In this document: piece after piece, positions 19,934 to 29,662 of the stretch
How positions within the stretch are numbered: the stretch's first letter is position 1
Layout: every line of letters starts with the position of its first letter
Origin: Rhizobium sp. CSW-27
GTDB taxonomy: Bacteria; Pseudomonadota; Alphaproteobacteria; Rhizobiales; Rhizobiaceae
Assembly: GCF_018760785.1 (NCBI RefSeq)
Contig: NZ_JAHHZO010000001.1
Location: 124,001-188,000, forward strand
Length of the DNA stretch: 64,000 nt
Direction: 5' to 3'
Position numbers and translations under genes: made by a program
The notes under the pieces: generated by a model
The model's database searches: none
What the model was told of the DNA's origin: nothing
The model's input: the letters and a program-made list of their open reading frames with translations, nothing else

Positions 19934-21289
19934 ATGAAGACGATCCTGCTCGCGTCTGCCGCCGTTCTGGCACTTGCCACGGGTGCCATGGCCGAGGAAA
20001 AGGCCTTTCCGGCCAAGCTTTCGGCCCAGGCGATCCTGCCGGCCAATACCATCATTGCCGCGCCGGAAGATGCCCCGGAGGCGCTGAAGACCGCTGCCAA
20101 GTTCACCGCAGCGAGCCGCAAGCGCGCCGATGGCATCGGCACCGTACCCGGCATGGACGGCGTGCACCCCACCGGCCTTTCCATGCCCTTCAGCGGCCAG
20201 GCCATGCAGGGCTTCTCCGGCATAAAGACCATGCCGGATGGTTCGTTCTGGAGCCTTTCCGACAATGGTTTCGGCAGCAAGCTGAACTCCGTCGACGCCA
20301 TGCTGATGCTGCATCACCTGAAGATGGACTGGGCCAGCAACACGGTGAACCGCATCGAGACGGTCTTCCTCTCCGATCCCAACAAGGTTGCCCCCTTCCC
20401 GATCGTGATGGAAGGCACGGAGAAGCGCTATCTCACCGGCTCGGACTTCGACGTCGAATCGATCCAGCCGGTCGCGGACGGCTACTGGATCGGCGAGGAG
20501 TTCGGCCCCTATCTCCTCAAGATCAACCTGAAGGGCGAACTGGTTGCCGTCTACGCCACCAGCGTCGAGGGCAAGACGGTAATGTCGCCGGACAATCCGA
20601 CGCTGACGCTGCCGTCCGATCCGTCGAAGCCGATGCCGGCCTTCAACCTGCGCCGCTCCAACGGCTTCGAGGGCCTTGCCATGTCGCCGGACGGGTCGCG
20701 CCTCTATGCGCTGCTGGAAGGCCCGCTTTATCTGGGCGACGGCAAGTTCGAGCAGGCGGACGGCCAGAACGCGCTGCGCGTCATCGAGTTCGACACGGCC
20801 GGCAAGGGCTGGACGGGCCGCAGCTGGCTTTATCCGCTCTCGGCCGGCGGCACCAATATCGGCGATTTCAACATGATCGACGCCACCACCGCTCTGGTCC
20901 TGGAGCGTGACGGCGGCGAAGGCACCGCCGACAAGGCCTGCGCCGACCCGGCCAAGCCGCAGGTCGATTGCTTCGAAAAGCCCGCCAGGCACAAGCGCGT
21001 CTACAAGATCGAGATGAGCGATGCCAATGTCGGCAAGGCCGTGCGCAAGATCGGCTATATCGACCTGATGAACATCGCCGATCCGGACAAGAAGGCCAGG
21101 CAGGGCACAAAGGACGGCATCTACACCATGCCCTTCGTCACCATCGAGAATGTCGACGTGGTCGATGCCACGCACATCATCGTCGGCAACGACAATAACC
21201 TGCCCTTCTCGATCGGCCGCTTCATCGACAAGGCGGACGACAATGAATTCGTGCTGCTCGACGTGGCGGATTTCCTCGCCGCCCGCTGA
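19934..21289 (+). CDS. Secreted esterase-like activity of phytase family protein
   Basis: This 451-residue protein has a signal peptide (MKTILLASAAVLALATGAMA) and a mature part of the phytase-like esterase family, a predicted beta-propeller. Family segments are visible: GFSGIKTMPDGSFWSLSDNG, YWIGEEFGPYLLKINLKGEL, RSNGFEGLAMSPDGSRLYAL and HIIVGNDNNLPFSIGR near the C-terminus. Likely role: periplasmic or extracellular hydrolysis of a phosphate or carboxyl ester; true phytase activity is unproven. The open frame extends upstream to 19871, but the signal peptide sets the start at 19934. A strong terminator follows. Confidence 0.88.
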   Translation: MKTILLASAAVLALATGAMAEEKAFPAKLSAQAILPANTIIAAPEDAPEALKTAAKFTAASRKRADGIGTVPGMDGVHPTGLSMPFSGQAMQGFSGIKTMPDGSFWSLSDNGFGSKLNSVDAMLMLHHLKMDWASNTVNRIETVFLSDPNKVAPFPIVMEGTEKRYLTGSDFDVESIQPVADGYWIGEEFGPYLLKINLKGELVAVYATSVEGKTVMSPDNPTLTLPSDPSKPMPAFNLRRSNGFEGLAMSPDGSRLYALLEGPLYLGDGKFEQADGQNALRVIEFDTAGKGWTGRSWLYPLSAGGTNIGDFNMIDATTALVLERDGGEGTADKACADPAKPQVDCFEKPARHKRVYKIEMSDANVGKAVRKIGYIDLMNIADPDKKARQGTKDGIYTMPFVTIENVDVVDATHIIVGNDNNLPFSIGRFIDKADDNEFVLLDVADFLAAR

Positions 21290-21314
21290 GCCGGCTGCCT
21301 CGCGAGACGATAGG

Positions 21315-21345
21315 AACGGGCGCCGCACCTGCGGTGCCCGTTTTT
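21315..21345 (+). terminator. Rho-independent terminator after the phytase-like gene
   Basis: GGGCGCCGCA (21318-21327) pairs with TGCGGTGCCC (21330-21339), with one G-U pair. The flanking AAC and GTT extend the stem, and TTTTT follows at 21341-21345. Confidence 0.85.
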
Positions 21346-21381
21346 CATTCGTGCCGGCGCGGCCGGCCGCCTTGCCTCGCA

Positions 21382-22359
21382 CTACCGGCTGGCGCTCAGA
21401 GAACGCTTCTCGAACACCAGAACGACGATCAGCGACAGGGCGAAGGGAATGATCAGGTAGAGCAGCCGGAAGACGATGAGGGCCGCCAGCACGTCCGGCT
21501 TGTCCATTTCCGGCAGGCCGTTGACGAAGACGAGTTCCAGCACGCCGAGCCCGCCCGGCGCCGTCGACAGCAGCGCCGCCGAAAACGACATCAGGAAGAT
21601 GCCGAGGATCGTGAAGAAGCCGGGATTGCCGACCGTCGGCAGCGCGAAATAGATGATGGCGGCAGCCGCAATCAGTTCCGCCGGGCCGATGATGAGTTGC
21701 ATCATGACGGTGCGCAGATTCGGATAGGCGATGCGGATCGGGCCGAGCACCAGCGGCCGAAACCCGCGCCAGCTGCCATAGACATAGGCCGCCGCCAGAA
21801 GCAGGACGGCAAGGCCCACGCCACGCGCCGCCTCCTGCGACAATCCCTCGATGAAGCGTTCGCCGAGCGACGGCTCGATCACCAGCGTCACGCCGGACAG
21901 GAGGATGGTGCCGAAGGCGAAGGTGAAGGAGCAGAAGGCCACCAGCTGGCCGATCTGGATGGCGCTCAGTCCCTTCGAGGAATAGGCGCGGTAGCGGATT
22001 ACCGATCCGGAGACGACGGAGGCGCCGAGATTGTGGGAAAGGGCGTAGGTGGTGAAGGAGGTCAGCGTGATGAACCACCAGCTGACACGGGCGTGCAGGT
22101 AATCGAGCGCGATGGCATCATAGCCGGCCAGCGCCACATAGGCGGCCAATGCAGCAAGAACCGAGAGGCACCAGTGGGAAACCGGAATTGCTGCAAAACT
22201 GTTGCCCAGTTCATCGAAGGAAAGTCCCCGCAGCTCCTTGTAGAGAAACCAGGCCGACACCGCCACGACTGCGAGCCCGAGAACCGTCCAACCGTATTTC
22301 CTGATAATTGCCCCATCTCCCCATGCTTTGCCGCAGGCGTCGCACCGCCCGCATGTCAT
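21382..22359 (-). CDS. UPF0104 / YbhN-like lysylphosphatidylglycerol-synthase TM-region protein
   Basis: This integral membrane protein of about 325 residues has eight or so helices, like the flippase half of MprF and the YbhN family. Typical segments are SFTTYALSHNLGASVVSGSV, RYRAYSSKGLSAIQIGQLV and the late LLSTAPGGLGVLELVF. It lacks the C-terminal synthase domain of MprF, so lipid transport or envelope maintenance is more likely than lipid aminoacylation. The start is unsure. The first helix begins near 22290; ATG 22359 is the nearest in-frame ATG, and one further up (22422) adds a Cys-rich stretch that looks non-coding. Divergent from the adenylate cyclase gene. Confidence 0.82.
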   Translation of the reverse strand: MTCGRCDACGKAWGDGAIIRKYGWTVLGLAVVAVSAWFLYKELRGLSFDELGNSFAAIPVSHWCLSVLAALAAYVALAGYDAIALDYLHARVSWWFITLTSFTTYALSHNLGASVVSGSVIRYRAYSSKGLSAIQIGQLVAFCSFTFAFGTILLSGVTLVIEPSLGERFIEGLSQEAARGVGLAVLLLAAAYVYGSWRGFRPLVLGPIRIAYPNLRTVMMQLIIGPAELIAAAAIIYFALPTVGNPGFFTILGIFLMSFSAALLSTAPGGLGVLELVFVNGLPEMDKPDVLAALIVFRLLYLIIPFALSLIVVLVFEKRSLSASR

Positions 22360-22591
22360 TCTGTGGCCGCAATCGCCCCCGGAAGAACTTAAACCATACC
22401 CGCAGCCGGTCGGTCCAGTCACGGGCGGTGCCGAAGCCTTATCCGGCTACAACGCTGCAGCTGCCGCAGCGATCCTGCCGCTCCTCCACAAATTGCCGCA
22501 GTTGCGCCGCGCCGCAAAGCTCGTATTGTGCGCCGCCGGGGCGGACCGCGGATCGCCCCATCCGATTGCTGCCACGCGTGACCGAGGGATC

Positions 22592-23677
22592 ATGGCCAAG
22601 GAGAGAAGCACCATCGTGAGCGCGAGAGCCGTGTTCTCCGGCCTTCGCCTGGCGATGATGGTGAGCTTCATCGCGCTGACCGGCATGCTGTTCATGCTGA
22701 TCTTCAACGTGGAGGGCGCGCTCTATGTCGGATCGATCTATGCGCTCGCCTGCAGCATGCCGCTGATCGTCTTCGAAAGCGGGCTGCTGATGCCTTCGCT
22801 GCTGCAGCGCATCCGGCGCTTTTCGACACCGGCCTTCTTCCTGTCGAGTCTCGGCATCTATTTCGTTCTGTCGGGCATGGGCTTTGCCGCCGCCGGCATC
22901 GTGATGAAGACGACCGGGCTGCTGGATGCGCACTGGAAGCAGGTGCTGCTGATCCGGCCGCCCGCCTTCGCCTATACGCTGATCTTCTTCCTCGGCGGGT
23001 TGACCATCCTGCGGGTGCGCCAGCTGCTGGGCCGGCAGGTGTTCCGCAGTCTCGTCACCGGTCGCTACCGCACGCCGATCCAGGAGGAACGCATCTTCCT
23101 GTTCATCGATCTGGTCGGCTCGACGGCCTATGCCCGCGAATTCGGCGACCTGCGCGCCCAGGAATTCCTCGGCGAGATCTTTGCCGATTTTGCCGGTCAC
23201 GTGCGCAAGAACATGGGCGAGATCGACGACTATGTCGGCGACTGCGCGATCATCACCTGGCCGATGCAGGAGGGGTTGCAGCAGGCGCGCTGCGTGCGCT
23301 GCCTCTACGACATTCTCGACGACATCAACGCCCATGCGGACTGGTGGCAGACGCATTTCGGCCGGGTTCCGCAGCTTTCAGCCGCGCTGCATGGCGGTGC
23401 GGTGGTCACCGCCGAAATCGGCGTCTTTCATCACAAGATCACCTACTTCGGCGATGTGGTGAACACGACGGGGCGCATCGAGACCCTGTGCAAGAGCCTT
23501 GGGCAGCCGGTGCTGATCTCGGACGATCTGCTGGAACGGCTGAGGCTGCCTGACGGCATCGTCGCCTGCTCGCAAGGGGCACACCTGTTGAAGGGCCGCA
23601 ACGAACCCCTCGTCGTTCATGCGCTGACGCGCTCGGACAGCGACTGCCGGCCGCCCGCCCTGCCCCGCGCCTCCTGA
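22592..23677 (+). CDS. Membrane-anchored class III adenylate/guanylate cyclase
   Basis: This 361-residue protein has four N-terminal transmembrane helices (about residues 17-150) and a cytosolic class III cyclase domain (about 175-345). Metal-binding aspartates are seen in IFLFIDLVGST and IDDYVGDCAII. The transition-state Asn and Arg are in FGDVVNTTGRIE (Asn-x3-Arg). It should make cAMP or cGMP at the inner membrane. The ATG at 22592 (MAKERSTIVS, preceded by GAGGGA) is preferred to a long open extension of poor composition. It is convergent with ppx, with only 12 bp between stops. The membrane part may be a sensor, ligand unknown. Confidence 0.88.
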   Translation: MAKERSTIVSARAVFSGLRLAMMVSFIALTGMLFMLIFNVEGALYVGSIYALACSMPLIVFESGLLMPSLLQRIRRFSTPAFFLSSLGIYFVLSGMGFAAAGIVMKTTGLLDAHWKQVLLIRPPAFAYTLIFFLGGLTILRVRQLLGRQVFRSLVTGRYRTPIQEERIFLFIDLVGSTAYAREFGDLRAQEFLGEIFADFAGHVRKNMGEIDDYVGDCAIITWPMQEGLQQARCVRCLYDILDDINAHADWWQTHFGRVPQLSAALHGGAVVTAEIGVFHHKITYFGDVVNTTGRIETLCKSLGQPVLISDDLLERLRLPDGIVACSQGAHLLKGRNEPLVVHALTRSDSDCRPPALPRAS

Positions 23678-23689
23678 ACGGTCCCGCCC

Positions 23690-25210
23690 CTATTCGAAGA
23701 CGAAGGCGATGCGCCGGCCGGTCAGCTTCGCGAGCTGCTGCAGGCGCCCGTCCAGACGTTCGCCGGCAAAGTCGATATATTCATGCGGCACGACCAGATC
23801 GAGGTCGAGATCGGGACTCTCGGAGCGTCGGAAATACAGGTGGTCCACCACGCCCGGCATCGAGGCCGAGAACAGATAGACGACGCGCAGCAACCCGCCG
23901 AGCAGCTTGGCGAGCGACAGAAGCCTGGGCGTTGCGATCTGCGACAGCGGCCCGGTTGCCCCGTCGTCATGCAGGCCCTCGAAGCGGTAGTAATTGGCAA
24001 GCGCCAGATAGGCGCGGCCGGGATGGGTGATACCGACCAGCGAGGAATGGGCGATCAGGTTCAGCGCCTGCAGCCCGCGATAATCCGGATGGGCACGCCA
24101 GCTGATATCGGCCAGCAGACAGGCTGCACGACGATAGCGGCCTTCCTCTTCCGTCTCCTCGATGCCGAACATCGGCACCATGCGGCCGGTCCAGTCGGCC
24201 AGTTCGCGCGCATGTTCCGGCGAGCGCGCCCGCAGGATAGCCAGCTGATCGGCCGCCAGAAGCAGCGGATCCTTCTGCTGCTCGTCATCGGGAAGCTGCG
24301 AGAACAGGAAGCCCTCGCGCACCCCTTGCGCGGAAAACACCACGCGGGCCGGCTTCATGACCGACAGCACCTCCTGCATGGCAACCGCGCCGAAGGGCAG
24401 AAGCGCCCGGCGGTTCTTGGAAACCGACTGCCAGGCCGGATCCTTGGAATCCTTCGACAGCACCACCTGGTCGAGGAAATTCTGCATTTCGTTCAGCTGC
24501 AGTTCGTAGCCCTGCATCATGTGCAGCGGATAGCGGGTGATTTCCATGTGCAGCTTGGCGATGTTGCGCCAGGTGCCGCCGACGGCGTAGAAGGTGCGCC
24601 CCTCGCCCTTGGCAAGGAATTTCGCGTTGCGCACCTCGTTGCGCGCGAGGCTGCGGGCCTTCTGCAGCGAATTGCCGGAGGCTTCGGACAGGCGAAGCCC
24701 GCCGAGCGGCAGGGTGATGCCCTTGCCGAAACTGCTGCCCTTGATGTCGATCAGTTCCAGCGATCCGCCGCCGAGATCACCGGCAATGCCATCCACATCG
24801 TTGAAGCCGCTGATGACGCCGAGTGCCGAGTAATAGGCCTCCTGCTCGCCGGACAGTACCTGGATCTGCTGGCCGAGGATGCGCTCCGCCTCCTCGATGA
24901 AGGCAGGCCCGTTGGAGGCCTCGCGAGCCGCAGCCGTCGCCAGCGCGAAGAGCCGGGTGGCCCGCGCCTGGTCGGAGAGCGCGCGAAAGCGGCGAAGGGC
25001 GGCGAGCGCCCGGTTGACCGCTTCCTCGTCCATGCGACCGCTGGAGCCCAGGCCCTTGCCCAGACCGCACAGCACCTTCTCGTTGAACAGGATGGTCGGC
25101 GAGCGGGACAGATCCTCATAGATCACCACGCGCACCGAGTTGGAGCCGATATCGACAACGGAAACGGGAGCGCTTCCGGGGAGACGCCCCTGGGCTTCAG
25201 ATCGTACCAT
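23690..25210 (-). CDS. ppx: Exopolyphosphatase, Ppx/GppA family
   Basis: Ppx removes terminal phosphates from polyphosphate; the family can also hydrolyse pppGpp. The 506-residue protein has two actin-like ATPase domains with the phosphate loops VVDIGSNSVRVVIYE (about residue 20) and GDLGGGSLELIDI (about 145). A helical HD-like region follows, and the C-terminus (about 430-506) is typical of rhizobial Ppx. It starts 6 bp after the ppk stop, so ppk and ppx form an operon that sets polyphosphate level. Its 3' end nearly touches the convergent cyclase gene. Confidence 0.94.
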   Translation of the reverse strand: MVRSEAQGRLPGSAPVSVVDIGSNSVRVVIYEDLSRSPTILFNEKVLCGLGKGLGSSGRMDEEAVNRALAALRRFRALSDQARATRLFALATAAAREASNGPAFIEEAERILGQQIQVLSGEQEAYYSALGVISGFNDVDGIAGDLGGGSLELIDIKGSSFGKGITLPLGGLRLSEASGNSLQKARSLARNEVRNAKFLAKGEGRTFYAVGGTWRNIAKLHMEITRYPLHMMQGYELQLNEMQNFLDQVVLSKDSKDPAWQSVSKNRRALLPFGAVAMQEVLSVMKPARVVFSAQGVREGFLFSQLPDDEQQKDPLLLAADQLAILRARSPEHARELADWTGRMVPMFGIEETEEEGRYRRAACLLADISWRAHPDYRGLQALNLIAHSSLVGITHPGRAYLALANYYRFEGLHDDGATGPLSQIATPRLLSLAKLLGGLLRVVYLFSASMPGVVDHLYFRRSESPDLDLDLVVPHEYIDFAGERLDGRLQQLAKLTGRRIAFVFE

Positions 25211-25216
25211 TCGTCA

Positions 25217-27406
25217 CTATTTCTTGCGGCCGGAAATCAATCCAGCGATGAGTTTCGGCGCACTCGACTTCAAGGCTTCCCCGCGCCCCGAAAGGCTCGG
25301 ATTGGTCATGAAATACTGCTGCGCGTTGAACGGTTCCTCGCCCTGACGGACTTCCATGCGGCGCGACGTACCGTCGGGCAATATCTCGTAGCTCTGCTGG
25401 TTGTCAATCAGGTTGCCCAGCATGATCTGCGACAATACCTGCTCGTGCACGGTGGGATTGAGCAGCGGAACCAGCGTCTCGACGCGGCGGTCGAGATTGC
25501 GCGGCATCATGTCCGCCGAGCCGATATAGACCAGCGCCTTGTCGGAGGGCAGTCCGTGGCCGTTGCCGAAGCAGAAGATCCGGCTGTGTTCGAGGAAACG
25601 TCCGACGATCGACTTGACGCGGATATTGTCGGAAAGGCCGGGCACCTGCGGCCTGAGGCAGCAGATGCCGCGCACCACCAGGTCCACGTCCACGCCCGCC
25701 CCGCTTGCCCTGTAGAGCGCGTCGATGATCTCCGGATCGACCAGCGAGTTCATCTTCATCCAGATGCCGGCCGGGCGGCCGGCCTTCGCATGCTCGATCT
25801 CCTCGGCGATGTGCTTGAGGATGCGCGGGCGCAGCGTATAGGGCGACACGGCCAGCTTCATGCTCTCTTCCGGCTCGCCATAGCCGGTGATGAAGTTGAA
25901 CACGTTCGCCATGTCATGGGCGATCTTGGGGTTGCAGGTGAAGAAGGACAGGTCCGTATAGATCTTGGCGGTGACCGGGTGATAGTTGCCCGTGCCGAGG
26001 TGGCAGTAGGTACGCAGCTTGCCGTCCTCGCGACGCACCACCATCGACATCTTGGCATGCGTCTTCAACTCGATGAAGCCGAACACCACCTGCACGCCGG
26101 CGCGCTCCAAGTCGCGTGCCCAGCGGATGTTGGCCTCCTCGTCGAACCGGGCCTTCAGCTCGACCAGCGCGGTGACCGACTTGCCCATTTCGGCCGCATC
26201 GATCAGCGCCCGGACGATCGGGCTGTCGTTCGAGGTGCGGTAGAGCGTCTGCTTGATCGCCAGAACATCCGGATCGCGCGCCGCCTGGAGCAGGAACTGC
26301 ACCACGACGTCAAAGCTCTCATAGGGGTGGTGAACCACCATGTCCTTTTCGCGGATGGCCGCAAGGCAATCGCCAGCATGTTCGCGAACGCGCTCCGGAA
26401 ATCGGGCATTGTAAGGCTCGAAACGCAGGTCATCGCGCGGGGCCTTGGTGATTTCCGACAGGGTGTTGAGCGCCAGAAGACCCGGCAGAACCGCGACGCG
26501 GTTGTCCGGCACGCCGAGCTCCTGCACCACGAACTGGCGCAGCGAAGCCGGCATTTCGGAATCGGTCTCGATACGGATGACCTTGCCGCGGCGCCGCCGC
26601 TTCAGTGCCGTCTCGAAGAAGCGCACCAGATCCTCGGCCTCTTCCTCCACTTCGATATCGCTGTCGCGGATGATGCGGAAGGTGCCGGCGCCCTTGACCT
26701 CGTAACCGGGGAAAAGGCGGTCGATGAACATCGACACCACGTCTTCCAGCGTGATGTAGCGGATCGTCTGCCCCTCGTCCGGCAGGCGGATGAAGCGGTC
26801 GAGCGTCGGCGGCAGGCGCAGCAGGCCGGTCATCGGCTCGCGACCGCTCTTGCTGTCGAGCTGCAGGCCCATTGAGAAACCGAGATTGGGAATGAAGGGG
26901 AATGGATGCGCCGGATCGATGGAAAGCGGCGTCAGGATCGGGAAGAGATTGTCCTCGAAATCGCTGGCGAGCCAGTTGCGGTCCTCCGGCGAAAGCGCCG
27001 CCGGCCGCACGATCAGGATGTCTTCCTTGGCGAGATACTGCTGCAGCACGGCAAGCGAGGCCTGCTGCTCCATCTGCAGGTTGTCGATTTCCTTGAGGAT
27101 GTCGTCGAGCTGCTCGGCCGGCGTCTTGCCGTCGGGGCTGCGCACCACGATGCTCTGGCGCACCTGGCCTTCGAGGCCGGCGACACGCACCATGAAGAAT
27201 TCGTCGAGATTCGCCGCCGAGATCGACAGGAAGCGCACGCGCTCCAGCAGCGGATGCGCGGTGTTCAGCGTCTCCTCCAGGACACGGCGATTGAACTGGA
27301 GCCAGGAGAATTCCCGGTTGATGAAGCGATCCGGGCTTGCCAGCAGGTCGGAGGCTTCCGCCGTCATCTCCGGGAAGGTTTCCCTGCTTTCGGAAATCTG
27401 GTCCAT
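25217..27406 (-). CDS. ppk: Polyphosphate kinase 1
   Basis: PPK1 reversibly builds polyphosphate from ATP and uses autophosphorylated histidine. The 729-residue protein shows the N-terminal helical domain ([18 protein letters not shown]), the head domain and two phospholipase D-like C-terminal domains. The catalytic His lies in [16 protein letters not shown], with a nearby [11 protein letters not shown]. The second conserved His is in [13 protein letters not shown]. Length matches the family (690-740). It is the promoter-proximal member of ppk-ppx, 88 bp after hdaA on the same strand. Polyphosphate links this locus to phosphate and stress physiology. Confidence 0.96.
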   Translation of the reverse strand: MDQISESRETFPEMTAEASDLLASPDRFINREFSWLQFNRRVLEETLNTAHPLLERVRFLSISAANLDEFFMVRVAGLEGQVRQSIVVRSPDGKTPAEQLDDILKEIDNLQMEQQASLAVLQQYLAKEDILIVRPAALSPEDRNWLASDFEDNLFPILTPLSIDPAHPFPFIPNLGFSMGLQLDSKSGREPMTGLLRLPPTLDRFIRLPDEGQTIRYITLEDVVSMFIDRLFPGYEVKGAGTFRIIRDSDIEVEEEAEDLVRFFETALKRRRRGKVIRIETDSEMPASLRQFVVQELGVPDNRVAVLPGLLALNTLSEITKAPRDDLRFEPYNARFPERVREHAGDCLAAIREKDMVVHHPYESFDVVVQFLLQAARDPDVLAIKQTLYRTSNDSPIVRALIDAAEMGKSVTALVELKARFDEEANIRWARDLERAGVQVVFGFIELKTHAKMSMVVRREDGKLRTYCHLGTGNYHPVTAKIYTDLSFFTCNPKIAHDMANVFNFITGYGEPEESMKLAVSPYTLRPRILKHIAEEIEHAKAGRPAGIWMKMNSLVDPEIIDALYRASGAGVDVDLVVRGICCLRPQVPGLSDNIRVKSIVGRFLEHSRIFCFGNGHGLPSDKALVYIGSADMMPRNLDRRVETLVPLLNPTVHEQVLSQIMLGNLIDNQQSYEILPDGTSRRMEVRQGEEPFNAQQYFMTNPSLSGRGEALKSSAPKLIAGLISGRKK

Positions 27407-27494
27407 GTCGCTTCCTCTGTCCTTGCCTGCCGGTCAGGCGGTGCGCCGACCGCGCTCTCGCCCCTATTCCTTTTCAACGACGCGGCGATGACAG

Positions 27495-28205
27495 TCAATC
27501 AGCGCCGCTCTGGCCGGCGAGGCTTTCCAGCACTTCGGCGGCCAGCGTGCGGGTGATGCGCGTGCCGCGCGCCAGCGCCAGCCGGTCGAGACGATCGACC
27601 ACGCCCTGCGCCGCCTCCATCGACCGCTCCATGCGGGCAACGATATAGGCGACGATCCGGTCGTCGATATGCAGCTGCCGGTCGGCGAAGAGCTTGATGA
27701 TCACCTGCCCCAGCAGGTCCTCGTCCGGCTCGCCGATATCCACCACCGTCGCCGCCTTCAGGCGCGAGCGCAGATCGGGCAGGCTGACCGGCCAGGACAT
27801 CGGCCAGAGCCTGGCCGTGATCAGCAGCGTCGTCTGATGCTGGCGCACGCTGTTGATGACGTGGAACAGCGTGTTCTCGTCAAAGCCGCGCCGGTCCGCA
27901 TCCTCGAAAAGCACCGGGCCGCGGGTCGCGACCATCGCCGCATCGCTGCCGGAAAGCGGATGGATGTCGGCCGCGCCGGTGCGCTCGCGCCAGATGCTGG
28001 CGAGATGCGACTTGCCGCAGCCGGCGGGTCCGGTGAGGATCACCACGGGCGCCGGCCAGTGAGGCCAGGCATCGATCATGGCTACGGCCGCGCTGACGGG
28101 CGGCGCGACGAGAAGGTCGTCGCGACCGGTCGCGGCATCATGGGTCAGCGCCAGCGGCAACTGTTCCGCGCGCTGACGCTTCTGTTTGTCGAGCGTCTCA
28201 GTCAT
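27495..28205 (-). CDS. hdaA: HdaA, DnaA-related replication regulator
   Basis: This 236-residue AAA+ protein resembles the middle of DnaA and promotes hydrolysis of DnaA-bound ATP after initiation (regulatory inactivation of DnaA). Visible features are the N-terminal sliding-clamp-binding motif EQLPLALTH (about residues 14-22), the Walker A-like GPAGCGKSHLASIW, and a Walker B region ending LFEDADRR. An arginine-rich C-terminal lid follows. The ATG at 28205 overlaps the end of the upstream transporter gene by 8 bp. An upstream in-frame extension is inside that gene and is rejected. The gene is followed by ppk-ppx. Confidence 0.9.
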   Translation of the reverse strand: MTETLDKQKRQRAEQLPLALTHDAATGRDDLLVAPPVSAAVAMIDAWPHWPAPVVILTGPAGCGKSHLASIWRERTGAADIHPLSGSDAAMVATRGPVLFEDADRRGFDENTLFHVINSVRQHQTTLLITARLWPMSWPVSLPDLRSRLKAATVVDIGEPDEDLLGQVIIKLFADRQLHIDDRIVAYIVARMERSMEAAQGVVDRLDRLALARGTRITRTLAAEVLESLAGQSGAD

Positions 28206-29352
28206 TGTCGTTCGGAGGCGTTTCAAGGGCCCTGGCTTCCACGCCACTCCTGTCGTCCCAGGGCAGCGCGGCCGAGTGGCCGAAATAGATATCGCTTTGA
28301 AGATACCGCGTGAGGGCGAAGCGGACAAGCACGCCGACCACGGCGGCAGCCGGAACCGCGATCAGCAGCCCGACAAAGCCGAACATGGTGCCGAAGGCGA
28401 GCAGCGCGAACATCAGCCAGACCGGGTGCAGCCCGACGCTGGAGCCGACGAGCTTCGGCTGCAGGATGTTGCCCTCGATGAACTGCCCGGCAAAGAACAC
28501 GCACATGACGGCGATGATCCACGGATAGTCCGGCCAGAACTGCATCAGCGCCACCCCGACGGACAGGATGAGCCCGACCAGCGAGCCGATATACGGGATG
28601 AAGCTGATCATGCCGGCGACGAAGCCGATCAGCAGCCCGAAGTTCAGCCCCACGACCGAAAGGCCCACCGCATAGAAGATGCCGAGGATGAGGCAGAGCG
28701 AACCCTGGCCGCGGATGAAGCCGGAGACCGCCTGATCCATCTCCCGCGCCAGCTGGCGGATGGTCGTGACCTGATCGCGCGGGATCCAGCTGTCGACCTT
28801 GGCGACCATGCGGTCCCAGTCGAGCAGGATGTAGAAGGCGACGACCGGGGTGACGATCAGCAGCGAGATGACATCGACGATCGCCTTGCCGGAATTCCAG
28901 ATCTGGCTGAGCAGGCCGCCCAGGAAACCTGCCCCCTCCGACATCAGGCTGGAGAAGTTCTGCTTGGCGTTCTGGATCTGCGTCACCATCCAGTTCGGCA
29001 GGAAGGAGTTCTCCGGGCTGGCGATCACCTGCTGCAGCTGGGTGACATAGCCCGGAACGGTCTTGGCGAAATCGTTGAACTGGCTGACAATCAGCGGGAT
29101 GACCACCATCAGCGCGATGGCGAACATCAAAACGAAGCCGATGAGGATCATCACGGTCGCCATCAGCCGCGACAGGCCGCGCCGCTCCAGCCAGTCGGCG
29201 ACCGGATCGAGGAAATAGGCCAGCGCCATGCCGGCCACGAAGGGCAGCAGAATGGTGCGGAAGGCCAGCAGGAAAAGGATGAAGACGAAAAGCGCGCCGA
29301 ACCAGAACAGCACGTAACGTCTCAGGCTCGCACCACTGATATGATAGGCCAT
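28198..29352 (-). CDS. AI-2E/PerM family transporter
   Basis: This 384-residue inner-membrane protein of the AI-2E/PerM superfamily has about eight helices. It begins RYVLFWFGALFVFILFLLAF; a central amphipathic region spans about 75-150. The conserved late motifs FIPYIGSLVGLILSVGVAL and FIEGNILQPKLVGSSVGLHP are present. Members export small molecules or sodium; despite the name, AI-2 export is proven for few. It heads the minus-strand run that continues into hdaA (8-bp overlap), a gene order common in rhizobia. The substrate is unknown. Confidence 0.88.
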   Translation of the reverse strand: MAYHISGASLRRYVLFWFGALFVFILFLLAFRTILLPFVAGMALAYFLDPVADWLERRGLSRLMATVMILIGFVLMFAIALMVVIPLIVSQFNDFAKTVPGYVTQLQQVIASPENSFLPNWMVTQIQNAKQNFSSLMSEGAGFLGGLLSQIWNSGKAIVDVISLLIVTPVVAFYILLDWDRMVAKVDSWIPRDQVTTIRQLAREMDQAVSGFIRGQGSLCLILGIFYAVGLSVVGLNFGLLIGFVAGMISFIPYIGSLVGLILSVGVALMQFWPDYPWIIAVMCVFFAGQFIEGNILQPKLVGSSVGLHPVWLMFALLAFGTMFGFVGLLIAVPAAAVVGVLVRFALTRYLQSDIYFGHSAALPWDDRSGVEARALETPPNDND

Positions 29353-29662
29353 TGCTCACGTCCTCTGGCGCCACTTCCGAGGACATGGGATAGGCTGCCG
29401 CCCGTTGCAAGGTCAAGGCTGTCGACGCAATGCACAATCGGCGGCTTGAACAGCTGGGAAAACAGGGCTTGCGGGCGTCTGGCGCTTGCATATCGCGCCG
29501 TCTCGTGCAATGGCGACCGTCTCCAGGCAATCCCGTTCCGTTGCCGGTCTTGGCCGGCCTTGCAACCCGGAGCGGGCGGCCTGTTCCTTTTTTATCAGGG
29601 CGCAGGTTCCTCTCGCGACGCATGCGACCGCGACACCTGCCGCACACGAGCGGAGACGGGCG
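29353..29662. other. Intergenic region, divergent promoters of the PerM-like gene and purM
   Basis: This 310-bp gap separates the divergent PerM-like and purM genes. It must carry both promoters. The only clear signal I see is the purM ribosome-binding site GGAG about 7 bases before ATG 29663. No riboswitch-like fold or palindrome was recognised. Confidence 0.5.

Noticed and set aside
23783..26875. 1030-codon open frame opposite ppx and ppk
   Set aside because: It crosses two well-identified genes on the other strand and has no domain. Long antisense frames are common in DNA of this composition.
29353..29662. Possible riboswitch before purM
   Set aside because: No conserved purine-type core or paired elements could be traced; only a ribosome-binding site is clear.
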